Shown in pieces: positions 56,667 to 64,000 of a stretch of DNA of 64,000 bases. Positions within the stretch are counted from its first letter, which is position 1; the number at the start of each line of letters is the position of its first letter. The position numbers and the translations under genes are program-made. The DNA is taken from the NCBI RefSeq assembly GCF_000429585.1, contig NZ_AUCD01000001.1, forward strand, positions 1 through 64,000, read 5' to 3'. The notes below the pieces were generated by a model that did no database searches, had not been told where the DNA came from, and saw only the letters and a list, made by a program, of their open reading frames with translations. This stretch comes from Atopococcus tabaci DSM 17538 (GTDB lineage Bacteria > Bacillota > Bacilli > Lactobacillales > Carnobacteriaceae_A).

Positions 56667-58487
56667 ATGAATGTCAATATTGTAGCTGTTCGACTATGGA
56701 TTTATACTATTGGTTTTATTTTGTTTTCATTTTTAGCGACCTCGCTATTTTACGGCTTGTTCTATTCCGAACAAGTTGAAGACATGTATTTGAAAGACTT
56801 TAACCAGATTATTGAAAATGTGGAAACCCTGAGCTGGAGGGATCCACATTTTTTAATAAACAGCATTGAAGATTATGGCTTGATTGAATCAAAGATCTAT
56901 TACGATGTTCGCTCTGAAGAAGAGAATTCTGTGGAATATGGAGAACTTTTTGAGGAACTTCCTTCAGAATTCAGAACCGAATTGTTTCAAAATGAATCAG
57001 CGGTGGAAATAATTGAAAGCAATGAAAGAGGAATGATTCATTCCACCCTGCAGGTAGAGAATCAAGGACGGGTGCCGTTTGTTTTTCGCGTCTTTCCTTT
57101 TGAAGTCAATGGCACGGAGTATACATTGTACTCTTATGCAGATGTAGCGTTTTTGAATGAGATTGAAAAACGCACCAACACTATATTAGGTTGGTTGATC
57201 GTTGTTTACCTCTTTTTATCGGTGTTGTATTTCTTTTATTTGAAAAAAACAATTTCAGATCCTCTTCATGAGATGACTGAAACGGCTTTTCTGTATGCGA
57301 AAAATGATTTCCGTAAAGAAGTGCCTATCCATGGGCGTGACGATTTGGCTCAATTAGCCATGGCGATGAATAAAATGGGGAACGCCTTGGAGACGTCCGC
57401 GACAGCCATTTCGCAGGAAAGAAACCTGCTTGCAAATATTATGAACAGCATTGATACGGGTGTACTGTACTACGATAAAGATGGGACCTTGCTGCAGTCC
57501 AACCCTGCTGGGGAACTCTTTTTGCAGCAATACAGGCTTTATAAGGAAAAGTACCCGGAAGAAGCAGGAAATGAGTTGGAGAACAGAATAAAAGAAGCGG
57601 TGGAACATATGACCACCATTCATTTTGCGATGGAATTAAATGACAATTTTTATTCCATCAACGTCTTTCCGGTTTCGGAAGAAGACACGCAGCATATTCG
57701 AGGAAATATTGTATCCATTCAGGATTTGACGCAAGAACATCGGCTGGATAAGACCAGAGTGGATTTCATCAACAACATTTCACATGAACTCCGGACGCCG
57801 CTCGTGATGGTGCAAGGTTACAGCGAAGCCATATTGGATGATGTGGCTGAGTCGGTGGAGGAAAAGAAAGAAATGGCCTCCATTATCCGGGATGAAGCGG
57901 AGCGGATGAACCGCATGGTAAATGAAATGCTAGACTTATCCAGGATGGAAGCTGGATATATTGACTTACACAAAGAGATGGTTGATATTGGTGATTACTT
58001 CTCCCGTCTGGTTTCCCGCTTCAAAACAATGGCGGATGAAGCACGAATCCAATTGGCATACGACGTTTCTGAAGACGTGGTCAATTGCTATATGGACCGT
58101 GATAAGATGGACCAGGTGTTTGTAAACCTATTAAATAATGCCATCCGCCATACACAAATGGCGCACCCACGCGAAGGTGGAAAAGTCACTCTTCACGCCA
58201 AGTTTGATACACTGGTGGATGAGGTGGTGCTGGAAGTGCATGATAACGGCAGCGGTATACCTGCAGAAGATATTCCATTTGTTTTTGATCGCTTTTATAA
58301 AGCGGATAAATCAAGAGAAAACCAAATAAGCAATAAACGCGGAACCGGAATCGGGCTGTCTCTTGTCAAAAACATCGTTGAAGCTCATGAAGGTTTTATC
58401 GAAGTGAAAAGTGAATTTGGCAAAGGGACGTCCTTCTTCATCCATCTTCCTTATATTGAAAAGTGGGAAGAAAACAGAACAGAGTGA
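56667..58487 (+). CDS. resE: Sensor histidine kinase, ResE-like
   Basis: Membrane sensor partner of the regulator upstream, 606 residues. Helix 1 is at about residues 9-32, an extracytoplasmic domain of about 140 residues follows, and helix 2 is at about 172-192. Then come a HAMP linker, a PAS domain (about 255-365), the HisKA box FINNISHELRTPLVMVQGY with the phosphorylated histidine near 372, and the ATPase domain with N box VFVNLLNNAIRHT, DNGSGIPAEDIP and GTGIGLSLVKNIV. It begins 11 bases after resD. The architecture matches ResE/SrrB/WalK-type kinases; ResE is preferred from gene context. Confidence 0.86.
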   Translation: MNVNIVAVRLWIYTIGFILFSFLATSLFYGLFYSEQVEDMYLKDFNQIIENVETLSWRDPHFLINSIEDYGLIESKIYYDVRSEEENSVEYGELFEELPSEFRTELFQNESAVEIIESNERGMIHSTLQVENQGRVPFVFRVFPFEVNGTEYTLYSYADVAFLNEIEKRTNTILGWLIVVYLFLSVLYFFYLKKTISDPLHEMTETAFLYAKNDFRKEVPIHGRDDLAQLAMAMNKMGNALETSATAISQERNLLANIMNSIDTGVLYYDKDGTLLQSNPAGELFLQQYRLYKEKYPEEAGNELENRIKEAVEHMTTIHFAMELNDNFYSINVFPVSEEDTQHIRGNIVSIQDLTQEHRLDKTRVDFINNISHELRTPLVMVQGYSEAILDDVAESVEEKKEMASIIRDEAERMNRMVNEMLDLSRMEAGYIDLHKEMVDIGDYFSRLVSRFKTMADEARIQLAYDVSEDVVNCYMDRDKMDQVFVNLLNNAIRHTQMAHPREGGKVTLHAKFDTLVDEVVLEVHDNGSGIPAEDIPFVFDRFYKADKSRENQISNKRGTGIGLSLVKNIVEAHEGFIEVKSEFGKGTSFFIHLPYIEKWEENRTE

Positions 58488-58504
58488 AACATTGAAAAAA
58501 GCTG

Positions 58505-58533
58505 TTGCTTTTTATTCGAAGTAGAGATATAAT
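58505..58533 (+). promoter_or_regulatory. Promoter of the FMN riboswitch-ribU unit
   Basis: TTGCTT (58505-58510) and TATAAT (58528-58533) are exactly 17 bases apart, about 27 bases before the riboswitch. Confidence 0.7.
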
Positions 58534-58559
58534 AGTACTTGTAAAACATAAGCAAGATT

Positions 58560-58677
58560 CATCTTCAGGGGCAGGGTGTAATTCCCGACCGGTGGTATAG
58601 TCCACGAACTGATTGGCGACAATCAGCCGAACTGGTGTGATTCCAGTACCGACAGTAAAGTCTGGATAAAGAAGATG
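58560..58677 (+). ncRNA. FMN riboswitch (RFN element)
   Basis: The conserved core is visible: AGGGGCAGGGTG then ATTCCCGACCGG, GGTATAGTCCACGAA, the GATTG/CAATC arm, CCGAACTGGTG and TTCCAGTACCGACAGTAAAG TCTGGAT. Stem P1 is CATCTTC (58560-58566) with GAAGATG (58671-58677). It binds FMN and controls the downstream riboflavin transporter gene. A T run directly follows P1 and a terminator hairpin lies at 58713. Confidence 0.95.
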
Positions 58678-58712
58678 GGCTTTTTTGGGCGGCATAAAAT
58701 AATTTGTCCTCT

Positions 58713-58757
58713 AAAGCCCTGTTGTTACCTGGAGTGGGACCAACAGGGCTTTTTTTG
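58713..58757 (+). terminator. Terminator of the FMN riboswitch expression platform
   Basis: AAAGCCCTGTTG pairs perfectly with CAACAGGGCTTT across a 16-base loop, followed by T residues; it lies between the riboswitch and ribU. Confidence 0.85.
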
Positions 58758-58858
58758 GTTTCACTTCAAAAATTTGACAACAGGAATTAGGGCTGCAGAG
58801 AATTAAAACCGCCCTGTGAGCCACCCCTTTTGCATGAATCCTATAGGAGGATTATGTG

Positions 58859-59455
58859 ATGAGTAACAGTAAGACAAAAAGAATGGTTGGAATTGCGATG
58901 CTGGCTTCGGTTGCTTTCGTCATTTCGCAATTTTCATTTCCCATTCTGCCGGCCGTCCCATTTTTGAAAATCGATTTCAGTGATGTTCCGGTGATGATTG
59001 GGATGTACATGTATGGACCAGGAGGGGGTATTCTCATCGCCTTTCTACGTTCGTTGATTCATTATGCGCAAACCGGTGGGGAAGCAGGTATCCCTATTGG
59101 AGACGCTGCTGCATTCATCGCATCGGTCTCATACACATTGCCTTTGTATTTCTTATTGAAAAAACAAGGCACAAGTTTCAAAAACAAGGTTATCGCTTCC
59201 GCAGCGGGGACGCTGACCTTGACCGTTGTGTTATCCTTACTCAACTGGGTTGTCCTGGCCCCGTTGTACATGGCGTTGATGAACTTTGATGTCGGCCCGA
59301 TGAGAGAATACTTGCTGCTGGCAGTTATCCCGTTTAATTTATTGAAAGGGCCGATTGTTGCCGCCGCCTTTTTCGCAGTGAGCGCCAAACTTTATCCTTG
59401 GATTGCAAAAAACAAAAAGAGATTTGGCATCAGTCAAAAAGAACGCATCGCTTAA
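58859..59455 (+). CDS. ribU: Riboflavin transporter RibU (ECF S component)
   Basis: Membrane substrate-binding subunit of an energy-coupling-factor importer for riboflavin. The 198-residue protein is mainly hydrophobic with about six helices; family features are FPILPAVPFLKIDFSDVPVM, the MYGPGGGILIAFLRSLIHY loop and a basic C-terminus (KNKKRFGISQKERIA). The shared EcfA/EcfT units are not in the window. ATG 58859 follows AGGAGG by eight bases; a GTG directly before is possible. Control by the FMN riboswitch upstream fits its function, since FMN abundance would stop its synthesis. Confidence 0.93.
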   Translation: MSNSKTKRMVGIAMLASVAFVISQFSFPILPAVPFLKIDFSDVPVMIGMYMYGPGGGILIAFLRSLIHYAQTGGEAGIPIGDAAAFIASVSYTLPLYFLLKKQGTSFKNKVIASAAGTLTLTVVLSLLNWVVLAPLYMALMNFDVGPMREYLLLAVIPFNLLKGPIVAAAFFAVSAKLYPWIAKNKKRFGISQKERIA

Positions 59456-59456
59456 T

Positions 59457-59493
59457 AAAAAACCGGACTTTCGAAATGAAAGTTCCGGTTTTT
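59457..59493 (+). terminator. Rho-independent terminator after ribU
   Basis: AACCGGACTTTC pairs with GAAAGTTCCGGTT around a short loop with a small bulge, followed by T residues. Confidence 0.8.
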
Positions 59494-59597
59494 GCGTATT
59501 TAAATATGAACCGACTAATATTATATTGGATGTAGTATACTGAAGCTAAAATAACTACAATAAATGAAAGACAAGTTTTACTCAAAGGAGCTTTGCT

Positions 59598-60683
59598 ATG
59601 TCAAGCCGTGCTACTTATCTCAGTTACTTTATCTTATCCCTCTTCCAGCGATCGCCACACCTTAAAACCGCTCAGCTGTATCACATCTTGACTGGAAAAA
59701 GGACAGCGTCTACGTTGTATCAAGCTTTGGAAAAAAATCTCTTGAATTATTTTTCTCTCAGTGAATCTTTGACCAGGAAAGAGTTTGAAGCGTTGATCGT
59801 GGCCGCAAGCCGCCAAGGATGGCTGGAGAGAGTGGAAGAATCCTTTTATCAACTGACCAGTACAGGGAAACAAGAAGTGGAAACATACTTTAAGGAACAT
59901 CATTTCCCTGCACATCTTCAATCCCTGCGCTACGGCAACCTTACGAAACCACTGTGGGAACGAATGCAGTTGGTGACTCAAATTTTCTCTGAGAAAAGTT
60001 ATGGAAACCGCCAATATACTCCCGTAATCAAAAACTATGCGCACCAGCGTTGGTGCAAACAATGGATAAAAAAATTCGCCCCTTTGGAAAAAGATACAAC
60101 CAGACAACTTGTGGTGGAATGGAAACAACTCTTTGAGCGAATGGAACCGCGAATGGCGAATGCATTGGCCATGAGGCTGACCGGTCACGGTCAAATCGGG
60201 GCCACTCATCATCAAACGGCCCAGCGCCTGAACATGGAGACGGAAGAGATGGAATTCTTTATATTGAACGCTCTCCATGCCGCGTACACGTTGATTGAAG
60301 AAAATACTGCGCTTTTTCCTTTGTTTGCATCTTTGTATACTCAAACCGATAAAGAGACATACGAAGGTCTTTCGGAAAGTGTATGGATTACAGGTCAGTA
60401 TTTACAACAGGACTATCCGCTCGAAGAGATCGCTCAGAAGAGAAAATTAAAACTGGGAACTGTGCACGAGCATATCATTGAACTGGCCATTGTGAATCCG
60501 CATTTTCCTATTGAACAATATGTTCCCCAGTCAGTTTGGCATTTTTTGCACCAAGAGATGGAAAAAACAACGGACATTCCCTACAAAAAATTGTCTGAAC
60601 GGATGAATGATCTTCCGTTTTACTGTTATCGTTTAGTACAAATTGAGAGGAAGCGAAAAGATGCAACGGAATCGAGTGTATGA
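59598..60683 (+). CDS. ypbB: YpbB-like helix-turn-helix protein
   Basis: A 361-residue soluble protein similar in place and outline to B. subtilis YpbB, encoded just before the RecQ-type helicase gene. The N-terminal half looks helical and basic. The C-terminal 100 residues contain an RQC-like helix-turn-helix region, YPLEEIAQKRKLKLGTVHEH followed by IIELAIVN, as seen at the end of some RecQ proteins. This suggests that it supplies the DNA-binding part missing from the short helicase encoded next, with which it overlaps by 23 bases. That partnership is inference. AAAGGAGC precedes the ATG. Confidence 0.8.
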   Translation: MSSRATYLSYFILSLFQRSPHLKTAQLYHILTGKRTASTLYQALEKNLLNYFSLSESLTRKEFEALIVAASRQGWLERVEESFYQLTSTGKQEVETYFKEHHFPAHLQSLRYGNLTKPLWERMQLVTQIFSEKSYGNRQYTPVIKNYAHQRWCKQWIKKFAPLEKDTTRQLVVEWKQLFERMEPRMANALAMRLTGHGQIGATHHQTAQRLNMETEEMEFFILNALHAAYTLIEENTALFPLFASLYTQTDKETYEGLSESVWITGQYLQQDYPLEEIAQKRKLKLGTVHEHIIELAIVNPHFPIEQYVPQSVWHFLHQEMEKTTDIPYKKLSERMNDLPFYCYRLVQIERKRKDATESSV

Positions 60684-62100
60684 ACTGCTTGAAGAAAAAT
60701 TTGGGCATGAGACCTTCCGTCCCGGCCAAGAGGAAGCCATTTTTTCTGCACTGAACGGAAAGGACACAGTGGTCATGCTTCCTACTGGTACCGGAAAATC
60801 CGTTTGCTATCAATTGACTGGATACTATTTGGGAGGACTGACTCTCATTGTTTCCCCGTTGTTGTCATTGATGCAGGATCAAGTGTCCGGAATGAAACGT
60901 ATGGGAGAAAAGAGAGTGGCAGCCTTAAACAGTCTTCTGACCAGTGGGGAAAAACGGTGGGTATTGGACCATTTACATGAGCTACGTTTTTTGTTTCTCT
61001 CCCCAGAGATGCTGCAGTACTCGCATGTGTTGAACCGATTGAAAAAGTGTCCCATCCGACTTTTTGTGGTGGACGAAGCCCACTGTATTTCACAATGGGG
61101 ATTAGATTTCCGTCCAGAATATTTGCTTCTTGGACGAGCACGTGAGGAACTGGGTTTTCCGCTCACAATGGCCCTCACCGCCACAGCCACCAAACAAGTT
61201 AGGGGACAAATCAAGCGGTCGCTGAAAATGAACGAATCTACAACACAAGAAGTGGCTTATCCTATCGATCGCCACAACATTAAAATGCATACTGAAATTT
61301 GCCGGAATAACAAACAAGAAAGGCTGCTTCATTATGTCCAATACTTGAAAAAACCGGGGATTGTTTATTTTTCCAGCAAAAAAACCGCGGATGAAACAGC
61401 TCGAAAACTTCAAGCAGAAACCTCTCTTCAGGTTGAAACGTACCATGCAGATATTCCTGCAGAAGATAAGGTGAAAATTCAAGAACAATTTTTGAATGAT
61501 GAATTGGACGTTATCTGCGCCACCAGCGCTTTTGGAATGGGTGTGAACAAACAAAACATCCGATTCGTCATTCATTACCACATGCCGGCGAACCCTGAAG
61601 CATATATGCAAGAAATTGGCCGCTGTGGCAGGGACGGCAAAGAAAGTGCAGCGATTTTGCTCTTTGAGGAAGGGGATCAATATATCCAAATGCACCTGCA
61701 GGAAAACTCTTTGCCTGAAGAACATCATTTGATGCAGGTCTATGCAGGAAAAGAGCATGAGAAGCGAATCGCGGAAGACACCAGAGAAGAGATCGCTCTT
61801 CATTACAAAAAAGTAGGATTCTCTTTTGAAAAAGCAAAGGAACAAATCGAGTACAGAAAAAAATTCAAGTGGATGCAGTTGGATTTTATGCTGCGTTATG
61901 TCCATACAACTCAATGCAAAAGGAAATTTTTGCTGGCATACTTTGATGAAGCTGTCGAGTCGGATCAACCAGGTGCGTGCTGTTCAAGTTGCGACCCTGA
62001 TTTTTTGAAGGAGTTCCAAGATTCTTCCGATGATTATTTAAGACATCGAAAACGTGACGAAAATTGGTCAATTATACTCGAAAAATTATTCCATATTTAA
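60661..62100 (+). CDS. recQ: RecQ-family ATP-dependent DNA helicase (RecS/short type)
   Basis: 3'-to-5' DNA helicase of the RecQ family. Motif 0 is FRPGQEEAIFSALNG, Walker A is MLPTGTGKSVCYQL near residue 42, DEAH is VVDEAHCISQWGLDFRPEY near 137, and motif VI is QEIGRCGRDGKESAA near 318. A zinc-type cysteine cluster near the end (CKRKF...CCSSCD) is kept, but there is no HRDC domain; 479 residues fit the short RecS type of Bacillus. ATG 60661 has GAGAGGAAG seven bases upstream and lies inside the 3' end of ypbB. Confidence 0.93.
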   Translation: MQRNRVYELLEEKFGHETFRPGQEEAIFSALNGKDTVVMLPTGTGKSVCYQLTGYYLGGLTLIVSPLLSLMQDQVSGMKRMGEKRVAALNSLLTSGEKRWVLDHLHELRFLFLSPEMLQYSHVLNRLKKCPIRLFVVDEAHCISQWGLDFRPEYLLLGRAREELGFPLTMALTATATKQVRGQIKRSLKMNESTTQEVAYPIDRHNIKMHTEICRNNKQERLLHYVQYLKKPGIVYFSSKKTADETARKLQAETSLQVETYHADIPAEDKVKIQEQFLNDELDVICATSAFGMGVNKQNIRFVIHYHMPANPEAYMQEIGRCGRDGKESAAILLFEEGDQYIQMHLQENSLPEEHHLMQVYAGKEHEKRIAEDTREEIALHYKKVGFSFEKAKEQIEYRKKFKWMQLDFMLRYVHTTQCKRKFLLAYFDEAVESDQPGACCSSCDPDFLKEFQDSSDDYLRHRKRDENWSIILEKLFHI

Positions 62101-62111
62101 AATACACTCTC

Positions 62112-62144
62112 CATTTATATTGCAATTATGTTACAATATAAATG
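62112..62144 (+). repeat. Perfect 11-bp inverted repeat over the LysM-gene promoter
   Basis: CATTTATATTG (62112-62122) and CAATATAAATG (62134-62144) are exact reverse complements with an 11-base spacer. Half-site centres are 22 bases apart, two helical turns, as for a dimeric regulator. The right arm includes most of the -10 box. Confidence 0.6.
62129..62137 (+). promoter_or_regulatory. Candidate extended -10 promoter of the LysM gene
   Basis: TGTTACAAT has the TGn-TATAAT form, 30 bases before the ATG; no clear -35. Confidence 0.4.
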
Positions 62145-62166
62145 AAATCGCCTGAGGAGGAATACT

Positions 62167-62865
62167 ATGACCAAAAAGAATTCTCACTCCGACAATGAAG
62201 GTTTGTGGTCAAAAAGATTTGATGATGACAGTGACTATATGGAAACCAATCTCTCCAGAAGCGCAAGAAAAAAAGCAGAACGTGGCATTCCGCCTATTTT
62301 AACTACTACAATCATCTTTCTGGTTTTATTGATTATATTGCCGGTGGGGGCTTACATATGGTGGTCCAGCGAACCGGCCGCCGTTTCCAATGAACCTGTC
62401 CAAACGGAAGAACAAATCCAGGTCTCAAAAAATAGTACATCTGTCCAACCGCAATCTTCAAACGTGGAAGAAGAAAGAGAAGAGACGGAAGAACCTGAAG
62501 AAACGAAGACTCAAGAAAAAGCAGAAGAAGCCGAAGTCCAAGAGGAAACTAAAAAAGAAACGAAACCAGAAACAAAAGAGGAACCTGAAACAGAAACAGT
62601 GAAAGAGGAGACGAACGAACTTCCTCCATCAACTGTCGACGAAACAACAACCACAGCTGAAACTTCAACAGAAGAAACTATTGAAGAAGAACCGGTCGTT
62701 ACCGAAGAACCTGAAGAAACTTCATACAACACTTATACCGTAAAACCCGGAGACAACTTGTACCGCATTGCGTTGAACCACGGTATGACCACCGATGAAC
62801 TGAAACAATTGAATGGAATTACAGCGGACAGCGTCCAAGTTGGGACAGTGCTCCGAGTTGAATAA
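62167..62865 (+). CDS. Membrane-anchored LysM-domain protein (YpbE-like)
   Basis: A 232-residue protein with a short cytosolic N-terminus, one membrane helix at about residues 42-64 (IIFLVLLIILPVGAYIWW), a long low-complexity region rich in Glu, Thr and Lys (about 75-180), and a C-terminal LysM domain (about 186-231: TYTVKPGDNLYRIALNHG). LysM binds peptidoglycan, so the protein probably spans from membrane to wall. Position after the recQ-type gene matches B. subtilis ypbE. GAGGAGGAA precedes the ATG. A perfect palindrome overlies its promoter. Confidence 0.88.
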   Translation: MTKKNSHSDNEGLWSKRFDDDSDYMETNLSRSARKKAERGIPPILTTTIIFLVLLIILPVGAYIWWSSEPAAVSNEPVQTEEQIQVSKNSTSVQPQSSNVEEEREETEEPEETKTQEKAEEAEVQEETKKETKPETKEEPETETVKEETNELPPSTVDETTTTAETSTEETIEEEPVVTEEPEETSYNTYTVKPGDNLYRIALNHGMTTDELKQLNGITADSVQVGTVLRVE

Positions 62866-62888
62866 ATCAAACAAAATAGATAGAATGG

Positions 62889-62915
62889 AAAAAGCGGGTT
62901 GGTCCCGCTTTTTGT
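62889..62915 (+). terminator. Rho-independent terminator after the LysM gene
   Basis: AAAAGCGGG pairs with CCCGCTTTT around a five-base loop, followed by further T. Confidence 0.85.
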
Positions 62916-62970
62916 TTTGAAATCAATTATTTAATAAAGAAAAGTACATACAGTGAAAAGGGTTGATAAG

Positions 62971-63639
62971 ATGGAAAAAATGCTCTCAATTGCAGTGGAT
63001 GGTCCAGCATCGTCCGGAAAAAGCACCGTGTCAAAAAAGGTAGCGAAAGACTTGGGATTAATTTATATTGACACCGGAGCCATGTATCGGACATTGACCT
63101 ATGAAGCGTTGAAAAGAAAAGCCGATATTGAAAATGAAGAAGAATTGTTGCGTATCTTAGAAGATCTGTCTATTCGTTTCGAAAGAAATGGGTCCGATCA
63201 AAAAGTGTACGCGAACGAAACCGAAGTAACAGAAGTCATTCGCAATGCAGATGTAACCAATTCTGTATCTATCGTCTCAGCTCATCCAAAAATAAGAGAA
63301 GTGATGGTCGAGAGACAACGAGAAATGGCTCAAAAACAAGGGGTCATCATGGATGGGAGAGACATAGGGACGGTCGTGCTTCCGAAAGCAGATGTCAAAA
63401 TTTTTCTCATCGCCAGTGTGGAAGAAAGAGCAATGAGACGGTTTAAGGAAAACCAATCCCGCGGCATCACCACTTCTTTGGAAGACCTTACCAGAGAGAT
63501 TGAAGAAAGAGACTACAAAGACAGCAATCGGGAAGTCGCACCATTGAAACAGGCCTCAGATGCCCATTTAATCGATACAACAGGGTTGTCCATCCCTGAA
63601 GTGGTAGAAAAAATCAAAGAAATCGCTTTCTCTAAGTAA
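62971..63639 (+). CDS. cmk: Cytidylate kinase
   Basis: Phosphorylates CMP and dCMP with ATP in pyrimidine recycling. The P-loop is AVDGPASSGKSTVSK near residues 9-20, followed by DTGAMYRTLTYEAL, the MDGRDIGTVVLPKADVKIFL segment and the lid basic residues in ERAMRRFKENQSRG. ATG 62971 is eight bases after AAAGGG and gives 222 residues, the usual size; the GTG at 62953 is less likely. cmk followed by rpsA is a very conserved pair. Confidence 0.95.
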   Translation: MEKMLSIAVDGPASSGKSTVSKKVAKDLGLIYIDTGAMYRTLTYEALKRKADIENEEELLRILEDLSIRFERNGSDQKVYANETEVTEVIRNADVTNSVSIVSAHPKIREVMVERQREMAQKQGVIMDGRDIGTVVLPKADVKIFLIASVEERAMRRFKENQSRGITTSLEDLTREIEERDYKDSNREVAPLKQASDAHLIDTTGLSIPEVVEKIKEIAFSK

Positions 63640-63759
63640 GTGAAAATCTTCCTATTTAGATGAAAACACGATTTTTAAGCATTTTCGGTGGCATTCTGTT
63701 CAAAAGTTCGATACAATTAACTTATATAGAAACAAATGGTTATTTAGGAGGACGCTATC

Positions 63760-64000
63760 ATGGTTGACAATGAGCAAATGAAGGATAACATGAATATGAG
63801 GCAGGGTGAAGGACAAAACGCTGGAGAAGTGACTGAAGAAGAGGCAAGAGAAGTCGCTGAACAGCAAGTAGAAGTCCAAAGCGTTGACGGGCACGCTGTA
63901 GAAGACGCCATGCCCCAAGAAGACAATCAAGTACAAACGGTCCGCGATACCGTTGCCGATGAAGGTGAAGAGGCTGCGGAATCGATGACCGAAGTAATGA
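63760..64000 (+). CDS. rpsA: 30S ribosomal protein S1 homologue, 5' part (cut by window edge)
   Basis: An open frame starts at ATG 63760 behind TTAGGAGGAC and runs off the window after 80 codons. The visible part is a highly acidic, Glu/Gln-rich extension (for example TEEEAREVAEQQVEVQ) ending in EEAAESMTEVM, which resembles the segment just before the first S1 domain in Lactobacillales S1 proteins. The position after cmk supports rpsA (ypfD in Bacillus). No S1 domain is in view, so the call rests on context and this short match. Confidence 0.7.
   Translation, partial: MVDNEQMKDNMNMRQGEGQNAGEVTEEEAREVAEQQVEVQSVDGHAVEDAMPQEDNQVQTVRDTVADEGEEAAESMTEVM

Noticed and set aside
61102-61968. Long open frame of 288 codons on the minus strand
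   Set aside because: It is antisense to the conserved recQ gene, has no recognisable family or ribosome site, and its composition follows from the plus-strand codons. The same applies to minus-strand frames at 24123-24968, 33095-33910, 4569-5264 and 12485-13237.
62440-62720. Tandem repeat in the LysM gene
   Set aside because: The region is Glu/Lys/Thr-rich low complexity without a constant repeat unit; it is better read as a disordered linker.

Overview
The window looks like core chromosome of a low-GC, Gram-positive Bacillota. Gene content and order follow the Bacillus subtilis pattern. The absence of sporulation and cytochrome-biogenesis genes from blocks where Bacillus carries them, plus a Lactococcus-like D-F-B-C-A oligopeptide transporter order, point to Lactobacillales, perhaps the Carnobacteriaceae. 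That family assignment is inference. Almost every gene is on the plus strand; only rpmB and a yitU-like phosphatase gene are on the minus strand. I saw no tRNA, rRNA, CRISPR array or prophage.

Layout. 1-300: 3' end of an IS30-family transposase, followed at once by a promoter for a patatin-like lipase. 1.7-13.8 kb: gmk-rpoZ, then coaBC-priA-fmt-rsmB-stp-prkC-rsgA-rpe-thiN, covering nucleotide and CoA synthesis, replication restart, translation start, the PASTA kinase/phosphatase pair and ribosome assembly. 13.8-20 kb: rpmB (minus), yloU, fakA, recG, plsX, acpP (fatty-acid and phospholipid supply). 20-26 kb: an oppDFBCA peptide transporter with its own promoter and terminator, lying between acpP and rnc, which are usually neighbours. 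26-36.7 kb: rnc-smc-HAD-ftsY-ylxM-ffh-rpsP-khpA-rimM-trmD-rplS (RNA processing, chromosome condensation, protein targeting, ribosome maturation).

36.7-42.7 kb: an unassigned gene, an OsmC-family gene, the yitU/yitV/yitW group and clpB, whose promoter overlaps a CtsR-type operator. 42.8-49 kb: dnaE, pfkA, pyk. 49-53 kb: cvfB, xerD, a frameshifted deoB and a purine nucleoside phosphorylase gene. 53.3-58.5 kb: ribT-scpA-scpB-rluB and a ResD/ResE-type two-component system. 58.5-59.5 kb: FMN riboswitch, terminator and ribU. 59.6-64 kb: ypbB-recQ-ypbE-like LysM gene, cmk and the start of rpsA.

I found no convincing undescribed multi-gene system. The points most worth a second look are the deoB frameshift with its ATGA restart, perfect palindromes over the opp and LysM-gene promoters, small leader ORFs before pfkA, recG and the gene at 36775, the IS30-adjacent promoter, and the opp insertion in the acpP-rnc interval.
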